DNA from: a virus
Virus record (IMG/VR): IMGVR_UViG_3300036827_000081
Location: 1-24,934 of that record
Length of the DNA stretch: 24,934 bases
Reading direction: 5' to 3' (one strand)
The position numbers and the translations under genes were made by a program. This document shows positions 7,642 through 15,056 of the stretch, piece after piece. Under the pieces are notes generated by a model. It did no database searches and was not told the DNA's origin. It worked only from the letters and a program-made list of their open reading frames with translations. Numbering within the stretch: position 1 is the stretch's first letter; each line of letters opens with the position of its first letter.

Positions 7642-7763
7642 GGACCGCGGTGGTGGTCGGCCGCTGCACCACCTGCGGGCGCCTGTTCGAGTTGCAGTGG
7701 CATCCCAAGGAGGGCGAGACCGCGCCTCCGGCCGCCGCATCGCCCGTGTTACGCTACGAATGA
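7605..7763 (+). CDS. Small zinc-ribbon-like protein
   Basis: 52 residues starting at an ATG inside the end of the glycosyltransferase gene (37-base overlap), with AAGG upstream. It carries a CxC (Cys6, Cys8) and a CxxC (Cys21, Cys24) in a short beta-rich context (FEFTCICGAAVRT, GRCTTCGRLFELQW), the arrangement of a one-knuckle-per-side zinc ribbon. The C-terminal third is Pro/Ala-rich. Such ribbons bind nucleic acid or protein; no specific role can be assigned. Overlap suggests it is translated together with the glycosyltransferase. The cysteine pattern makes it more than a chance frame. Confidence 0.6.
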   Translation: MFEFTCICGAAVRTAVVVGRCTTCGRLFELQWHPKEGETAPPAAASPVLRYE

Positions 7764-7765
7764 TC

Positions 7766-7783
7766 CGGTCGGCTCCCCGACCG
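7766..7783 (+). other. Hairpin before tail tube gene leader
   Basis: CGGTCGG and CCGACCG form a perfect 7-bp stem around a CTCC loop. It lies directly after the zinc-ribbon stop and directly before the CTCTCTGGAGAA leader of the tail tube gene. It has only TT after it, so termination is doubtful; a 5' stabilising or processing stem for the abundant tube mRNA is possible. Confidence 0.45.
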
Positions 7784-7810
7784 TTCGCCTCTCTGGAGAA
7801 ACGGACGTGC
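7784..7810 (+). promoter_or_regulatory. CTCTCTGGAGAA leader motif, copy B
   Basis: CGCCTCTCTGGAGAAACGG followed by ACGTGC. Nearly identical to copy C before the tape measure gene (one indel and one mismatch over about 24 bases). GGAG ends 8 bases before an out-of-frame GTG (7807) and 19 bases before the tube protein ATG (7818). It contains the short dyad TCTC-TG-GAGA. Confidence 0.6.
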
Positions 7811-7817
7811 TGCAAGT

Positions 7818-8294
7818 ATGGCTGTCAAACAGAGTGCGATTACTACTGCACTGTGGATCGGGGATGGCGGATCGCCAGAAACCTTTTTCATGGTGCCCAG
7901 CGTGGGCGACGTCGCCGGCCCGAAGAAGAGCGTGACCACGATCGACGTCACCACTCAGGACTCGCCTGAAGGGTACGACGAGTTCATTTACTCCCTTAAA
8001 AGCGGCGGGACGGTGGCCTTTCCGCTCGAGTTCGACCCGAATGCGATCGAGCACAACGGCACGGCGACGGTCGCCGGCGTCAATGCCGGCGGTCTCGATT
8101 ATCTGCTCGAAAACCGAGTCAAGCGCAATATGCGCGTGGCGCTGCCGACCAGCCCCGCGATGCGCTTCGGCTTTCTGGGACTGGTTACTGGATTGGACGG
8201 CGACTTCAAGGTAAAGGGGTCCGTCAAGGCGTCCGTCATGATCAAGATCTCCGGGCCGCCGACCCTCGAAGCTGGCGTCGGCGGCCCGTCGTAA
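7818..8294 (+). CDS. Major tail (tube) protein
   Basis: 158 residues, beta-rich, in the position and style of siphovirus tail tube proteins: a short N-terminal strand region (ITTALWIGDGG), FFMVPSVGDVAGPKKSVTTIDVTTQDSPEGYDEFIYSLKSGGTVAFPLEFDP (family pattern 'i.ei.si.gp..s...idvT..ds..g..efi.gl.d.G.vs'), and a C-terminal FKVKGSVKASVMIKISGPPTL strand pair. It stacks in rings to make the tail tube around the tape measure. Its own leader motif and a hairpin on each side suggest expression is set apart from the neighbours, as expected for an abundant subunit. No earlier in-frame start exists after the upstream stop. Confidence 0.85.
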   Translation: MAVKQSAITTALWIGDGGSPETFFMVPSVGDVAGPKKSVTTIDVTTQDSPEGYDEFIYSLKSGGTVAFPLEFDPNAIEHNGTATVAGVNAGGLDYLLENRVKRNMRVALPTSPAMRFGFLGLVTGLDGDFKVKGSVKASVMIKISGPPTLEAGVGGPS

Positions 8295-8312
8295 GCTAGG
8301 AAGTAACACGCA

Positions 8313-8360
8313 GTCGAGCGGAGGCGGGTTCTTAATCGCGTTCTGGCCCGTCTCCGCTTG
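8313..8360 (+). terminator. Long GC-rich stem-loop after tail tube gene
   Basis: CGAGCGGAGGCGGG (8313-8326) pairs with CCCGTCTCCGCTTG (8347-8360): 14 pairs with two G-U, around a 20-base loop. It lies between the tube gene stop and the chaperone start. Only a weak T-rich tail (TGCTTTGG) follows. Partial termination or mRNA 3'-end protection would give more tube protein than chaperone. Confidence 0.5.
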
Positions 8361-8394
8361 TGCTTTGGCACCGGCCTGGGATAGTCTGGTGCTC

Positions 8395-8775
8395 ATGCCC
8401 GACAAACGCCTCATCCCTCCTGGCCCCACTCCTCCTGTCGCGATCGACCTACTCGACGGCAAACCGCGCTTCCTGCGGTACAGCATCTCCACCCTGACCA
8501 GCCTGAAGGCCAAGATGGGCCGCAGCCTATTCGGGCGGGGCGGCGCGCTGCAGAGCGTCGACGAGGAAGTGCTCCCGCTGCTCATCCTGGCGGGCCTGCG
8601 CAACGAGGACATGACGCCGGCCGAGGACGTCACGGTCGCGCAGATCCAGGATCTGCCCGCTTCCTACTTCCCCTATCTGCTGAACGTCTTCGCGCTGGCG
8701 TTCAACGGATCGCTGCCCGAGCAGCAAAGCCCAAACCCGCTGACGGCGAGCTCGAACCTGGGACCGGCGAACTAG
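8395..8775 (+). CDS. Tail assembly chaperone, zero-frame product (gpG-like)
   Basis: 126 residues from ATG 8395 (TTG 8365 and GTG 8389 are in-frame alternatives; no start has a strong ribosome site). The N-terminal part binds beta-rich tail proteins in known chaperones; here LRYSISTLTSLKAKMGRSLF, DEEVLPLLILAGLRNEDMTPAEDVTVAQIQDLP and FPYLLNVFALAFNGSLPE resemble the 'gene transfer agent gp10-like' group of chaperones. It lies between tail tube and tape measure genes, the conserved place for this pair. A perfect slippery heptamer at 8730-8736 near its end allows a minority of ribosomes to make the longer fusion. Confidence 0.8.
   Translation: MPDKRLIPPGPTPPVAIDLLDGKPRFLRYSISTLTSLKAKMGRSLFGRGGALQSVDEEVLPLLILAGLRNEDMTPAEDVTVAQIQDLPASYFPYLLNVFALAFNGSLPEQQSPNPLTASSNLGPAN
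8730..8736 (+). other. Programmed -1 frameshift slippery site CCCAAAC
   Basis: The heptamer C CCA AAC has the X XXY YYZ form and sits in the correct phase of the upstream gene (Pro-Asn codons). A -1 slip moves reading from the frame that ends at 8775 into the open frame that ends at 9116. This is the arrangement of lambda G/GT and most siphovirus chaperones. No downstream pseudoknot was established by eye. Confidence 0.8.
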
Positions 8776-9116
8776 ACCTCGACCGCCTATGGACCACCGC
8801 CCTCGTCGATCTGCGCCTCTCGCCGGAGGTGTTCTGGGAGCTGACGCTGCGCGAGCTCGATATGCTAATGCGCCGGCGCGTCGCGGTGGTCGAGCGCGAA
8901 GCCGACTTCCCCGCGAAGCTCGTCTGCTGGATGCTCGTCAACATCCATCGCAACCGCGAAGAGCACCCGCTGCCGCTGGCCTTCGAAGAGATCTTCCCCG
9001 CCGGCGAGCCAGAAGCCAAAACTGAAACGGTCGAAGAGGCCCAGGCGCGAATCCTGGAGCGGTACCGGGGGTTGACGAAGCTCTTCGGTGGCACCGACGA
9101 TACCGGGTTAAGCTAG
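8736..9116 (+). CDS. Tail chaperone frameshifted part (T of the GT fusion)
   Basis: The frame has no good independent start near its beginning and is open upstream through the slippery site. After the slip, 126 residues follow, giving a fusion of about 240 residues (114 from ATG 8395 to the Asn codon). Visible here is LRLSPEVFWELTLRELDMLMRRR, the typical motif of the second tail chaperone ('gl.p..FW.lTl.E...l'), then FPAKLVCWMLVNIHRNREEHPLPLAFEEIFP and an acidic end. In known systems the fused part recruits the tape measure protein, encoded next. A separate start at an internal ATG (8829 would cut the motif) is unlikely. Confidence 0.8.
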   Translation, partial: PADGELEPGTGELDLDRLWTTALVDLRLSPEVFWELTLRELDMLMRRRVAVVEREADFPAKLVCWMLVNIHRNREEHPLPLAFEEIFPAGEPEAKTETVEEAQARILERYRGLTKLFGGTDDTGLS

Positions 9117-9122
9117 GGCGAA

Positions 9123-9146
9123 CGCCTCTCTGGAGAACGGAAGTGC
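9123..9146 (+). promoter_or_regulatory. CTCTCTGGAGAA leader motif, copy C
   Basis: CGCCTCTCTGGAGAACGGAA followed by GTGC. Very close to copy B. GGAG ends 7 bases before an out-of-frame GTG (9143) and 17 bases before the tape measure GTG (9153). Confidence 0.6.
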
Positions 9147-9152
9147 GGCCCC

Positions 9153-12100
9153 GTGTCTCAACTGATCGGCGATCTCCTCCTTCGCATCGGACCGGATGAC
9201 GAAGAGTACGCAGCTGTAGATTCCTTCCTTCAGTCCACCACCCAGGGACTCGAGGGCCTGCAGGCCGCCGCCGAAGCAACCGACATCGGCCCCGTGAACC
9301 AGGCGGTGCAAGCGCTCGGGTCTGCGGTGCAGGACCTCTCGCCGCAGCTCGACCTGTTCAGCCAGGCGGCGGATACCGCCAGCGAGAGCATGCAGCAGCT
9401 TTCGCTGTTCGACCCCAACTCGCTCGAAGCCACCGACGAGCTTTTTGGATCCCTTTCGCAAACCGCCACCGAAGCGGGGGCCGCGGTCGGCTCCAGCGTA
9501 GAGCAGCTGTCCAGTATTTCCGACGCCGCAGCCCTGGCCGCGCTCGGGCTGGGCGAGGTCTCCGATAGCGAGGAGAAGGTCAAGGGGAGCGCAGAGGAAG
9601 CCGAGGGCGGCCTGGCGGGAATGGCCGAGCAGTTCACCGTCATTGCCGAATCGCTCGCTGTGACCGAGGGGCTGGCCGAGTTCGGCAAAGAAGCTCTGGG
9701 CGTCTATGAGCAGGTCCAGAATCTGAGCGGCGCCCTGGTGTTCCTGGGAGAGAGCGAGGTGCAGGCCTCGGAAAGCATCGAGAAGCTGAAGGCTGCGGCC
9801 GTCTCGCTCAGCGAACCGATTGGGAGCGTCCTGAGCCTGGCGCAGCAGATCCCGCCGGCGCTCGGCGGGATCGACGCCGCGGTCCCGATTTTGACCGCTG
9901 CCGCGGACGCGGCGCACGTGCTCGGCACCAGCTTCGAGGGCACGGTCGAGATGCTGGAGCGAATGGCCGTGTCGGGGGTGGCTTCCTCCCGCACGCTCGC
10001 GACGCTAAAGATCACGCTCACCGATCTGGGCACGGCGATGGGCGTGTCCGCAAGCGATGCGGCTGCGTTCTTCAAGGACCTGGATGCAACCGACAGGGTA
10101 GAGGTGCTCATCTCTGCGCTTGGCGAGTATTCGGGTGCCTCGGAAGCGCTCGCCGGGAACCTGACCGAGCAGTGGACTAATTTCAAGAACCAGTTCGATT
10201 CGGTGCTTGATGCGGTCGGCTCGGCCTTGGCGCCCGTCGTCTCTCAACTGATTTCTGCTGGGTCCGACATCCTGTCAGTGGTTAAGCGCATCGCCGATCA
10301 GTTCGCGTTGATCCCGCAGCCCGTTCAGGATGCGGTCGTCGCCTTCGGCCTGGCCGCCGCAGGGGCGGTTCCCCTCACCGGTGCGCTCGCGGCTGGGGCA
10401 TTCTCGATCAATGCGCTGGGGCAGGTTCTGCCAGGGATCAGTTCCCTGCTGCAGACGATGGGCTTCAGCTCCGAATCCGCGGCCAAGGCCTCGGTCAATC
10501 TTGCGAATGAGGCGACGGATGCCACCTCCGCTTTGACGACCTTTGAAAGGGCGGGCAAGGATGCGGTCGTCGCCACCCAGGGGCTGGCCTCGGCCGGAAC
10601 TCTGGCGGCCAATTCTGGCGGCGGCATGGCGTCCACGCTCGGCGGACTGGCGGCCGTTGCGCTCCCTGCTGTGATCGCCGGCGTGCTCGCCACCGAGAGC
10701 CAGATTACCTCGCTCGACGAGAAGTACAAGGCGTTCTCCGACGACCTGATCAATAACGCCCTGGCCAACGGCAAGACGAAAGAGGACCTGGAGGAGTTGG
10801 GCGTCTCCGCGGGGAACGTGCAGGCGGCGATCGATTCGCTGAGCCTTTCCTTCCTGAACGCGAAGCCCAACGTGGACGGGTTCGACACCAGCCTGGTGGA
10901 GGTCGACACGCACCTGGTCGCGGTCGGAACTGGCGCGGCCACGGTGAACGCGGCGACCCAGAAGGTGCTGGACGGCTTTCTGCTCGCCACCCAGCGGGTG
11001 AGCGATCTCAAGGCCGGCCTCGATCTGGCCACGGCCGCCTTCGCTGCGCATGCAATCACGCAGCAGCAGCTCGCCGCGATCCAGAACGCCTACAATTCGG
11101 CGGTCGCTGCGATGAACGGCGCGCTCGGGAAAACGCCGGACGGAATCGCCGCCGTCGACGCCGCCGCCGCGAAGCTCACCACCACGCTCGTCAATGCGCA
11201 GGCTACATTGACCGCGATCCAGGCGCTGTGGGACAAGGGGCTGGCCACCGACGCACAGCTGGGCGAGGCGCTGGGGAATCTGGCCAAGGCGCAGTCTGCC
11301 TACAACGATGTCGTGGACAAATCCTTCGCCTCGAATCAGACCCAGGTCGACGCGCTCAAGGACCTCACAGACCAGCTGGCCTCCGGCAAGATTTCGGCCG
11401 ACGAATACACCGCCGCGATCAACGCGAGCGTGGGCCCGCAGGAGGAGTTCGTCCAATCGACCGGTGACATCGAAACCGGGGTGGTGACGGTCAACGGGAA
11501 GCTGCAGCAGTTCATTCCTGTGATGACCGATGTGCAGACCTCGGCCGAAGATTCCGGCGCCGTGATCCACAATCTCACCGGAGAGTTCGAAGCGGCGCAG
11601 ATCGAAACCGGCAGCGTAACGGATGCCATGGAAGTGCTGGTCACGAAAATGACCGACGTCCAGCAAGCCTCTGACAACGCCACCAAGGCGCTGATCTATT
11701 CGGACGGGGTCTACCAGACCACGGCCGGCTTGCTAAAGAATCTGGCAACGGCCTGGGACGCGGTGGCCACCGCCGCCGGCAACGCGGCGACCGCCACGGA
11801 TGCAGCGACATCAGCGACGAAGGCTGCCGGCGATGGTGTCCCTGGATCGGGCGGCAGTGTCCCTGGATCGGGCGGCAGTGTTCCTGGATCGGGCGGCCCA
11901 ATGGATACCCCCTTCGGGGGCGGTGGCGGTACCGGAGGGGGCGGTGGAAGAGGCGGCGGGACCTCGCTCACAGGGTGGATGCTCGACGCCATTCAGGGAT
12001 CGTTGGTGGCCGGCGTCAGCCAGATTACCAACAGCGCCGAGCTGATCGCCGCCGGCCTGGTGCAAGTTGGTAACGCCGCCTTCGAGACGCTGTCGCAGTA

Positions 12101-13250
12101 CAACGATTCGATCAAGGCCACCGGCTTCCAGATGAACGCCCTGGGCCAGCTGGTCTACCAGGGCGCCGCCGCGACCTCAGCCAACACGACCGCCGTCTCT
12201 GCCAATACCAGCGCTCTCACCACCGCCAAGGACGCGACAGCCGCGGCGAGCCAGGCGCTGCAGCTGCTCGGCCTGAGCGCCACCGAGTCCAACCAATACC
12301 TGGCGGCGCTCGAAGGGCTGGGCCTGACCGCGCAAGGCGCTGCGCAGGACCTGGCTTACATGATGCAGCAGGCGCAGGATACCGGCGTGAGCCTGGGCAG
12401 TCTGGTGAGCGCGGCCACCGCGACCACGCCCACCATGATTGCGCTGGGGGCGTCCACCACCCAACTGGGCCAGGCGAGCGATGCGGCGGTCAAGGCCCTC
12501 GCGGACTCCGGCACCGGATTCACTCAAGCGGTAACACAGGCCAGCAGCGCCGTAACCGAATCCACCGCGGCCACGGTCGAATCGCTGGGGCAGGCCCGGT
12601 CCTCCGTCGACCGGCTAACCAACAGCTCGGCCGACGCGTCGGGCGCGCTCGCTACGGTCACCACGGCCGCCGACACGACCAGCTCGGCGATCGTGGCCAT
12701 GGGGAGCACCGTCACGCGGACGGCCGCCGTCATCCAGGCCGCCTTCATTGCGATTCCGGCCGCCGCCCAGGAAATCTCGCAGGTGGGAGTCATCACCGGC
12801 CAGGTGGTCAACCAGCTGGCGGCGATCGCCCAGCCCGCGGGCGGCCCGGTCACGGGAACGCCCGAGCTCGGCCAGCAGCTGGGCCTCGGCACCGCGCCGG
12901 CGCCGTCCTTCGCTGTGCAGCCCGCGGCAGGCGCCCCGGTGGGTCCGCCTCCCGACGGCGCGAGCTGGGCCAGCTACAACGCGAGCCAGTTAAGCTGGGC
13001 CGCGATCCAGCAGCAGCTCCAACAGACCACCGATTCCCTGGCGCGCGCCACGGGCCAGCTCAGCGTCCCCTCCTCGACCGGGCTGCTCGCGCCTTCCGGC
13101 ATCGGCACTTCGCCTGGCTCTTTTACCGCCGCTCCACAGCCGAGTGTTAGTATTGTCGTGACTGGTAACAACATCAACGGGCAGCAAGCGGCCGACGACC
13201 TCGCGAATACGATCGTCACCCGCCTGCGGCTGGCAGGTTTGAAGTTTTAA
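9153..13250 (+). CDS. Tail tape measure protein
   Basis: 1365 residues, the largest gene of the window, directly after the chaperone pair. It starts with GTG; the MSQLIGDLLLRIG start follows the chaperone stop in the same frame, and no earlier start exists. It is Ala/Gln/Ser/Thr-rich and largely helical, with typical segments AAAFFKDLDATDRVEVLISALGEY, NLTEQWTNFKNQFDSVLDAVGSALAPVV, then a hydrophobic stretch near residues 390-430 (AVVAFGLAAAGAVPLTGALAAGAF). Around residue 896 there are three VPGSGGS repeats followed by a Gly-rich linker. It sets tail length and may exit into the host during DNA entry. No lysozyme or peptidase domain is visible. Confidence 0.93.
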   Translation: MSQLIGDLLLRIGPDDEEYAAVDSFLQSTTQGLEGLQAAAEATDIGPVNQAVQALGSAVQDLSPQLDLFSQAADTASESMQQLSLFDPNSLEATDELFGSLSQTATEAGAAVGSSVEQLSSISDAAALAALGLGEVSDSEEKVKGSAEEAEGGLAGMAEQFTVIAESLAVTEGLAEFGKEALGVYEQVQNLSGALVFLGESEVQASESIEKLKAAAVSLSEPIGSVLSLAQQIPPALGGIDAAVPILTAAADAAHVLGTSFEGTVEMLERMAVSGVASSRTLATLKITLTDLGTAMGVSASDAAAFFKDLDATDRVEVLISALGEYSGASEALAGNLTEQWTNFKNQFDSVLDAVGSALAPVVSQLISAGSDILSVVKRIADQFALIPQPVQDAVVAFGLAAAGAVPLTGALAAGAFSINALGQVLPGISSLLQTMGFSSESAAKASVNLANEATDATSALTTFERAGKDAVVATQGLASAGTLAANSGGGMASTLGGLAAVALPAVIAGVLATESQITSLDEKYKAFSDDLINNALANGKTKEDLEELGVSAGNVQAAIDSLSLSFLNAKPNVDGFDTSLVEVDTHLVAVGTGAATVNAATQKVLDGFLLATQRVSDLKAGLDLATAAFAAHAITQQQLAAIQNAYNSAVAAMNGALGKTPDGIAAVDAAAAKLTTTLVNAQATLTAIQALWDKGLATDAQLGEALGNLAKAQSAYNDVVDKSFASNQTQVDALKDLTDQLASGKISADEYTAAINASVGPQEEFVQSTGDIETGVVTVNGKLQQFIPVMTDVQTSAEDSGAVIHNLTGEFEAAQIETGSVTDAMEVLVTKMTDVQQASDNATKALIYSDGVYQTTAGLLKNLATAWDAVATAAGNAATATDAATSATKAAGDGVPGSGGSVPGSGGSVPGSGGPMDTPFGGGGGTGGGGGRGGGTSLTGWMLDAIQGSLVAGVSQITNSAELIAAGLVQVGNAAFETLSQYNDSIKATGFQMNALGQLVYQGAAATSANTTAVSANTSALTTAKDATAAASQALQLLGLSATESNQYLAALEGLGLTAQGAAQDLAYMMQQAQDTGVSLGSLVSAATATTPTMIALGASTTQLGQASDAAVKALADSGTGFTQAVTQASSAVTESTAATVESLGQARSSVDRLTNSSADASGALATVTTAADTTSSAIVAMGSTVTRTAAVIQAAFIAIPAAAQEISQVGVITGQVVNQLAAIAQPAGGPVTGTPELGQQLGLGTAPAPSFAVQPAAGAPVGPPPDGASWASYNASQLSWAAIQQQLQQTTDSLARATGQLSVPSSTGLLAPSGIGTSPGSFTAAPQPSVSIVVTGNNINGQQAADDLANTIVTRLRLAGLKF
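11838..11900 (+). repeat. Tandem 21-base repeat, three copies (VPGSGGS)
   Basis: Three near-identical 21-base units encode VPGSGGS twice and VPGSGGP once (residues 896-916 of the tape measure protein), followed by a glycine-rich stretch. This is a flexible hinge between helical parts. Copies are close enough at DNA level to vary in number by slippage. Confidence 0.85.
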
Positions 13251-13254
13251 GCAA

Positions 13255-13281
13255 CGCTCTCTCTGGAGAAACGAGACATGG
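13255..13281 (+). promoter_or_regulatory. CTCTCTGGAGAA leader motif, copy D
   Basis: CGCTCTCTCTGGAGAAACG followed by AGACATGG, just after the tape measure stop. GGAG ends 9 bases before an out-of-frame ATG (13278) and 16 bases before the ATG at 13285 of the likely gene. Confidence 0.6.
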
Positions 13282-13284
13282 CTG

Positions 13285-13494
13285 ATGGACGGAACGACCC
13301 CCGCCTCGGAAATGAAAACCGAGGAACTACTCCCGGCCCACGTCGCGCTCGACCGGCAGATCGCCGAGATTCGCGCGCTCCAGGCCGAGCTTCACGAAGA
13401 GCTGACCACCCGCGAAGAGGCGGCACGCCGGGCCGCCGTCGCTAACCGCCCCGCCAACTTCCCGCCCGCCCAGAACATCGGAGGCGTGAAGTAA
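13285..13494 (+). CDS. Small coiled-coil protein after tape measure
   Basis: 69 residues. Residues 12-50 are amphipathic and heptad-like (EELLPAHVALDRQIAEIRALQAELHEELTTREEAARR), fitting a coiled coil, then a Pro/Asn-rich tail. I do not recognise the family. The ATG at 13278 fits the ribosome site better but opens an Arg-rich frame without protein character, so 13285 is chosen. It is followed by the next gene after one base. A tail-tip assembly factor is a guess from place only. Confidence 0.6.
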   Translation: MDGTTPASEMKTEELLPAHVALDRQIAEIRALQAELHEELTTREEAARRAAVANRPANFPPAQNIGGVK

Positions 13495-13495
13495 G

Positions 13496-14035
13496 ATGGC
13501 CAACCAGATGTATGGCCTCGGCCGGCAGGCCTTTCTCGCCGGCTCGATCGCGATTCTGTCGGATAACATCAAAGTCTGCCTGGTCAGCACCGCGTCCTAC
13601 ACTCTCTCGATCAACACCGACCAGTTCCTGTCGGACATCCCCGGTGGCGCGATCGTGGCGACCAGCGGCAACCTGGCGTCCAAGTCGGATACGCTCGGCG
13701 TGTTCAACGCCGCGACCGTGACCTTCACGGCCGTGACCGGAGCCGCGGCTGCGCTGGTGGTGCTGTACAAGGACACCGGCACTGGCTCGACCTCTCCGCT
13801 CATCGGCGCGATCGACACCGGCACCGGCCTTCCGGTCACGCCCAACGGCGGCGACATCACCCTGACCTGGGACACCGGCAGCAATAAGATCTTCAAGCTG
13901 CGGGAGGCCCTGAAAGAGCTGGGCCGCAAGGCTGGCGACTTCTTCCGGCCTCCGGACTCCGCGCTGTGGCGCCCCGCGCCTGCGCAGCGCATCATCGTTG
14001 CTGCGCCGCTCCTGCTGCCCGGGTTCGCGCGGTAA
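13496..14035 (+). CDS. Phage virion structural protein with C-terminal extension
   Basis: 179 residues. Residues 1-135 match a common phage structural family by pattern: YGLGRQAFLAGSI, DNIKVCLVSTASYTL, FLSDIPGGAIVATSGNL, GVFNAATVTFTAVTG, VLYKDTGTGSTSPLIGAIDTGTGLPVTPNGGDITLTWD and NKIFKL. The exact place in the virion is not known to me; tail or decoration roles are possible. The family normally ends at about IFKL; here about 44 extra residues follow, first a charged helix (REALKELGRKAGDFF), then a Pro/Ala-rich hydrophobic end. GGAGGCG lies about 10 bases before the ATG. Stop to next start is 18 bases. Confidence 0.75.
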   Translation: MANQMYGLGRQAFLAGSIAILSDNIKVCLVSTASYTLSINTDQFLSDIPGGAIVATSGNLASKSDTLGVFNAATVTFTAVTGAAAALVVLYKDTGTGSTSPLIGAIDTGTGLPVTPNGGDITLTWDTGSNKIFKLREALKELGRKAGDFFRPPDSALWRPAPAQRIIVAAPLLLPGFAR

Positions 14036-14053
14036 GGGACCAAGGGAGGGCCT

Positions 14054-15049
14054 GTGTCGCTCGTCACGCCGGAAGCTTATGTCGATCAGTGTTCGACCAC
14101 GGTCGCCAGCGGCGGCTACACCGCCGGCTCGGGCGTGCTGAATGTCGCGAGCACCGGCTCTCCCTTTCCTGCCAGCAACCAGTTCCACTTCTACATCGCC
14201 GACGTCACGACCAAAGCGGTAAAGGCGATTGGCAAGGCCACTGCCATCAACAGCGGAACGCAGTGGGCGGTCAGTATGACGCTCGACGCCAACGCCAACC
14301 AGAACGATACGGTCGTGATCAGCCTGTGCGCCGGCGCGATGGATCAGATCCGCGCGGACCAAGGCCGGGTCATTACGGGCGCGCTTCCCTCAGGGCAGAA
14401 AGGGGACGCCCTATCTGCGACGGACGACGTCGTGCGGTGGGTGCATAATGGAAGCAGTTTTATTCCCTTCGGCCCGTCGCTGCCTTTGACGAACCCGAAT
14501 CTGACGACCTTCGCCTGGCTGAACCAGGGGTCGGCGACCGTCACGGCGCGCGCCGGTTCGATGCTGCTTTCGACGCCGGCGGCTTCCGGCAACAACCTCA
14601 AGGGCCAGGAAATCACGGCGCCGTCGACGCCTTACTCGATCGTGGCGTGCGTGCAGCCGCTGGTTCCGATGGTGAACTTTACGGTTTGCGGAATGTACTT
14701 CCGCGACCACACCTCGGGCAAGCTCGTGGTGATGAACCTGGCGGGGCAGGGCGGCGGCAGCTGCATGCCGCTGATCATCCAGAACTACACCTCGCCAACG
14801 GTCTTCAGCGCCAACGCGCAGGCGTACATTTTCGTTTCCACCGTCGGCACGTTCTTTCTGAAGCTGCGCGACGATGGGACCAACTTCTATTTCTCGGTGT
14901 CGCCCAACGGTCTCGACTTCCTGCAGGTGTTCCAGGTCTCGCGGACCGCGTTCCTCAGTTCGCCCGACCGGGTCGGCTTCCACGTGGAGGCGAACAACTC
15001 CAGCTGGCCGAGCGCCATGGCCCTGTTGAGTTGGGCCCAGGGAAGCTAG
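14054..15049 (+). CDS. Tail protein with lectin-like C-terminal domain
   Basis: 331 residues from GTG 14054, with GGGAGGG about 4 bases upstream. The N-terminal ~95 residues are beta-rich (SGVLNVASTGSPFP, FHFYIADVTTKAVKAIG, WAVSMTLDANANQND), like the repeated attachment modules of tail proteins. A short linker follows. Residues about 135-331 look like a concanavalin/LamG-type sandwich: YSIVACVQPLVPM, FTVCGMYFRDHTSGKLVVMNL, FFLKLRDDGTNFYFSVSPNGLDFLQVF, DRVGFHVEAN. Such domains usually bind carbohydrate or pack against fibres, so a receptor-side tail-tip role is inferred. The gene is 7 bases upstream of the hub-like gene. Confidence 0.7.
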   Translation: MSLVTPEAYVDQCSTTVASGGYTAGSGVLNVASTGSPFPASNQFHFYIADVTTKAVKAIGKATAINSGTQWAVSMTLDANANQNDTVVISLCAGAMDQIRADQGRVITGALPSGQKGDALSATDDVVRWVHNGSSFIPFGPSLPLTNPNLTTFAWLNQGSATVTARAGSMLLSTPAASGNNLKGQEITAPSTPYSIVACVQPLVPMVNFTVCGMYFRDHTSGKLVVMNLAGQGGGSCMPLIIQNYTSPTVFSANAQAYIFVSTVGTFFLKLRDDGTNFYFSVSPNGLDFLQVFQVSRTAFLSSPDRVGFHVEANNSSWPSAMALLSWAQGS

Positions 15050-15056
15050 GAGAGCG

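Noticed and set aside
8789-9025. 78-codon frame overlapping the second chaperone part
   Set aside because: Arg/Ala-rich shadow; the other frame carries the conserved chaperone motif and joins the slippery site.
13278-13455. ATG at 13278 after leader copy D
   Set aside because: It opens an Arg/Pro-rich frame with shadow composition, while the frame from 13285 encodes a clear amphipathic helix.
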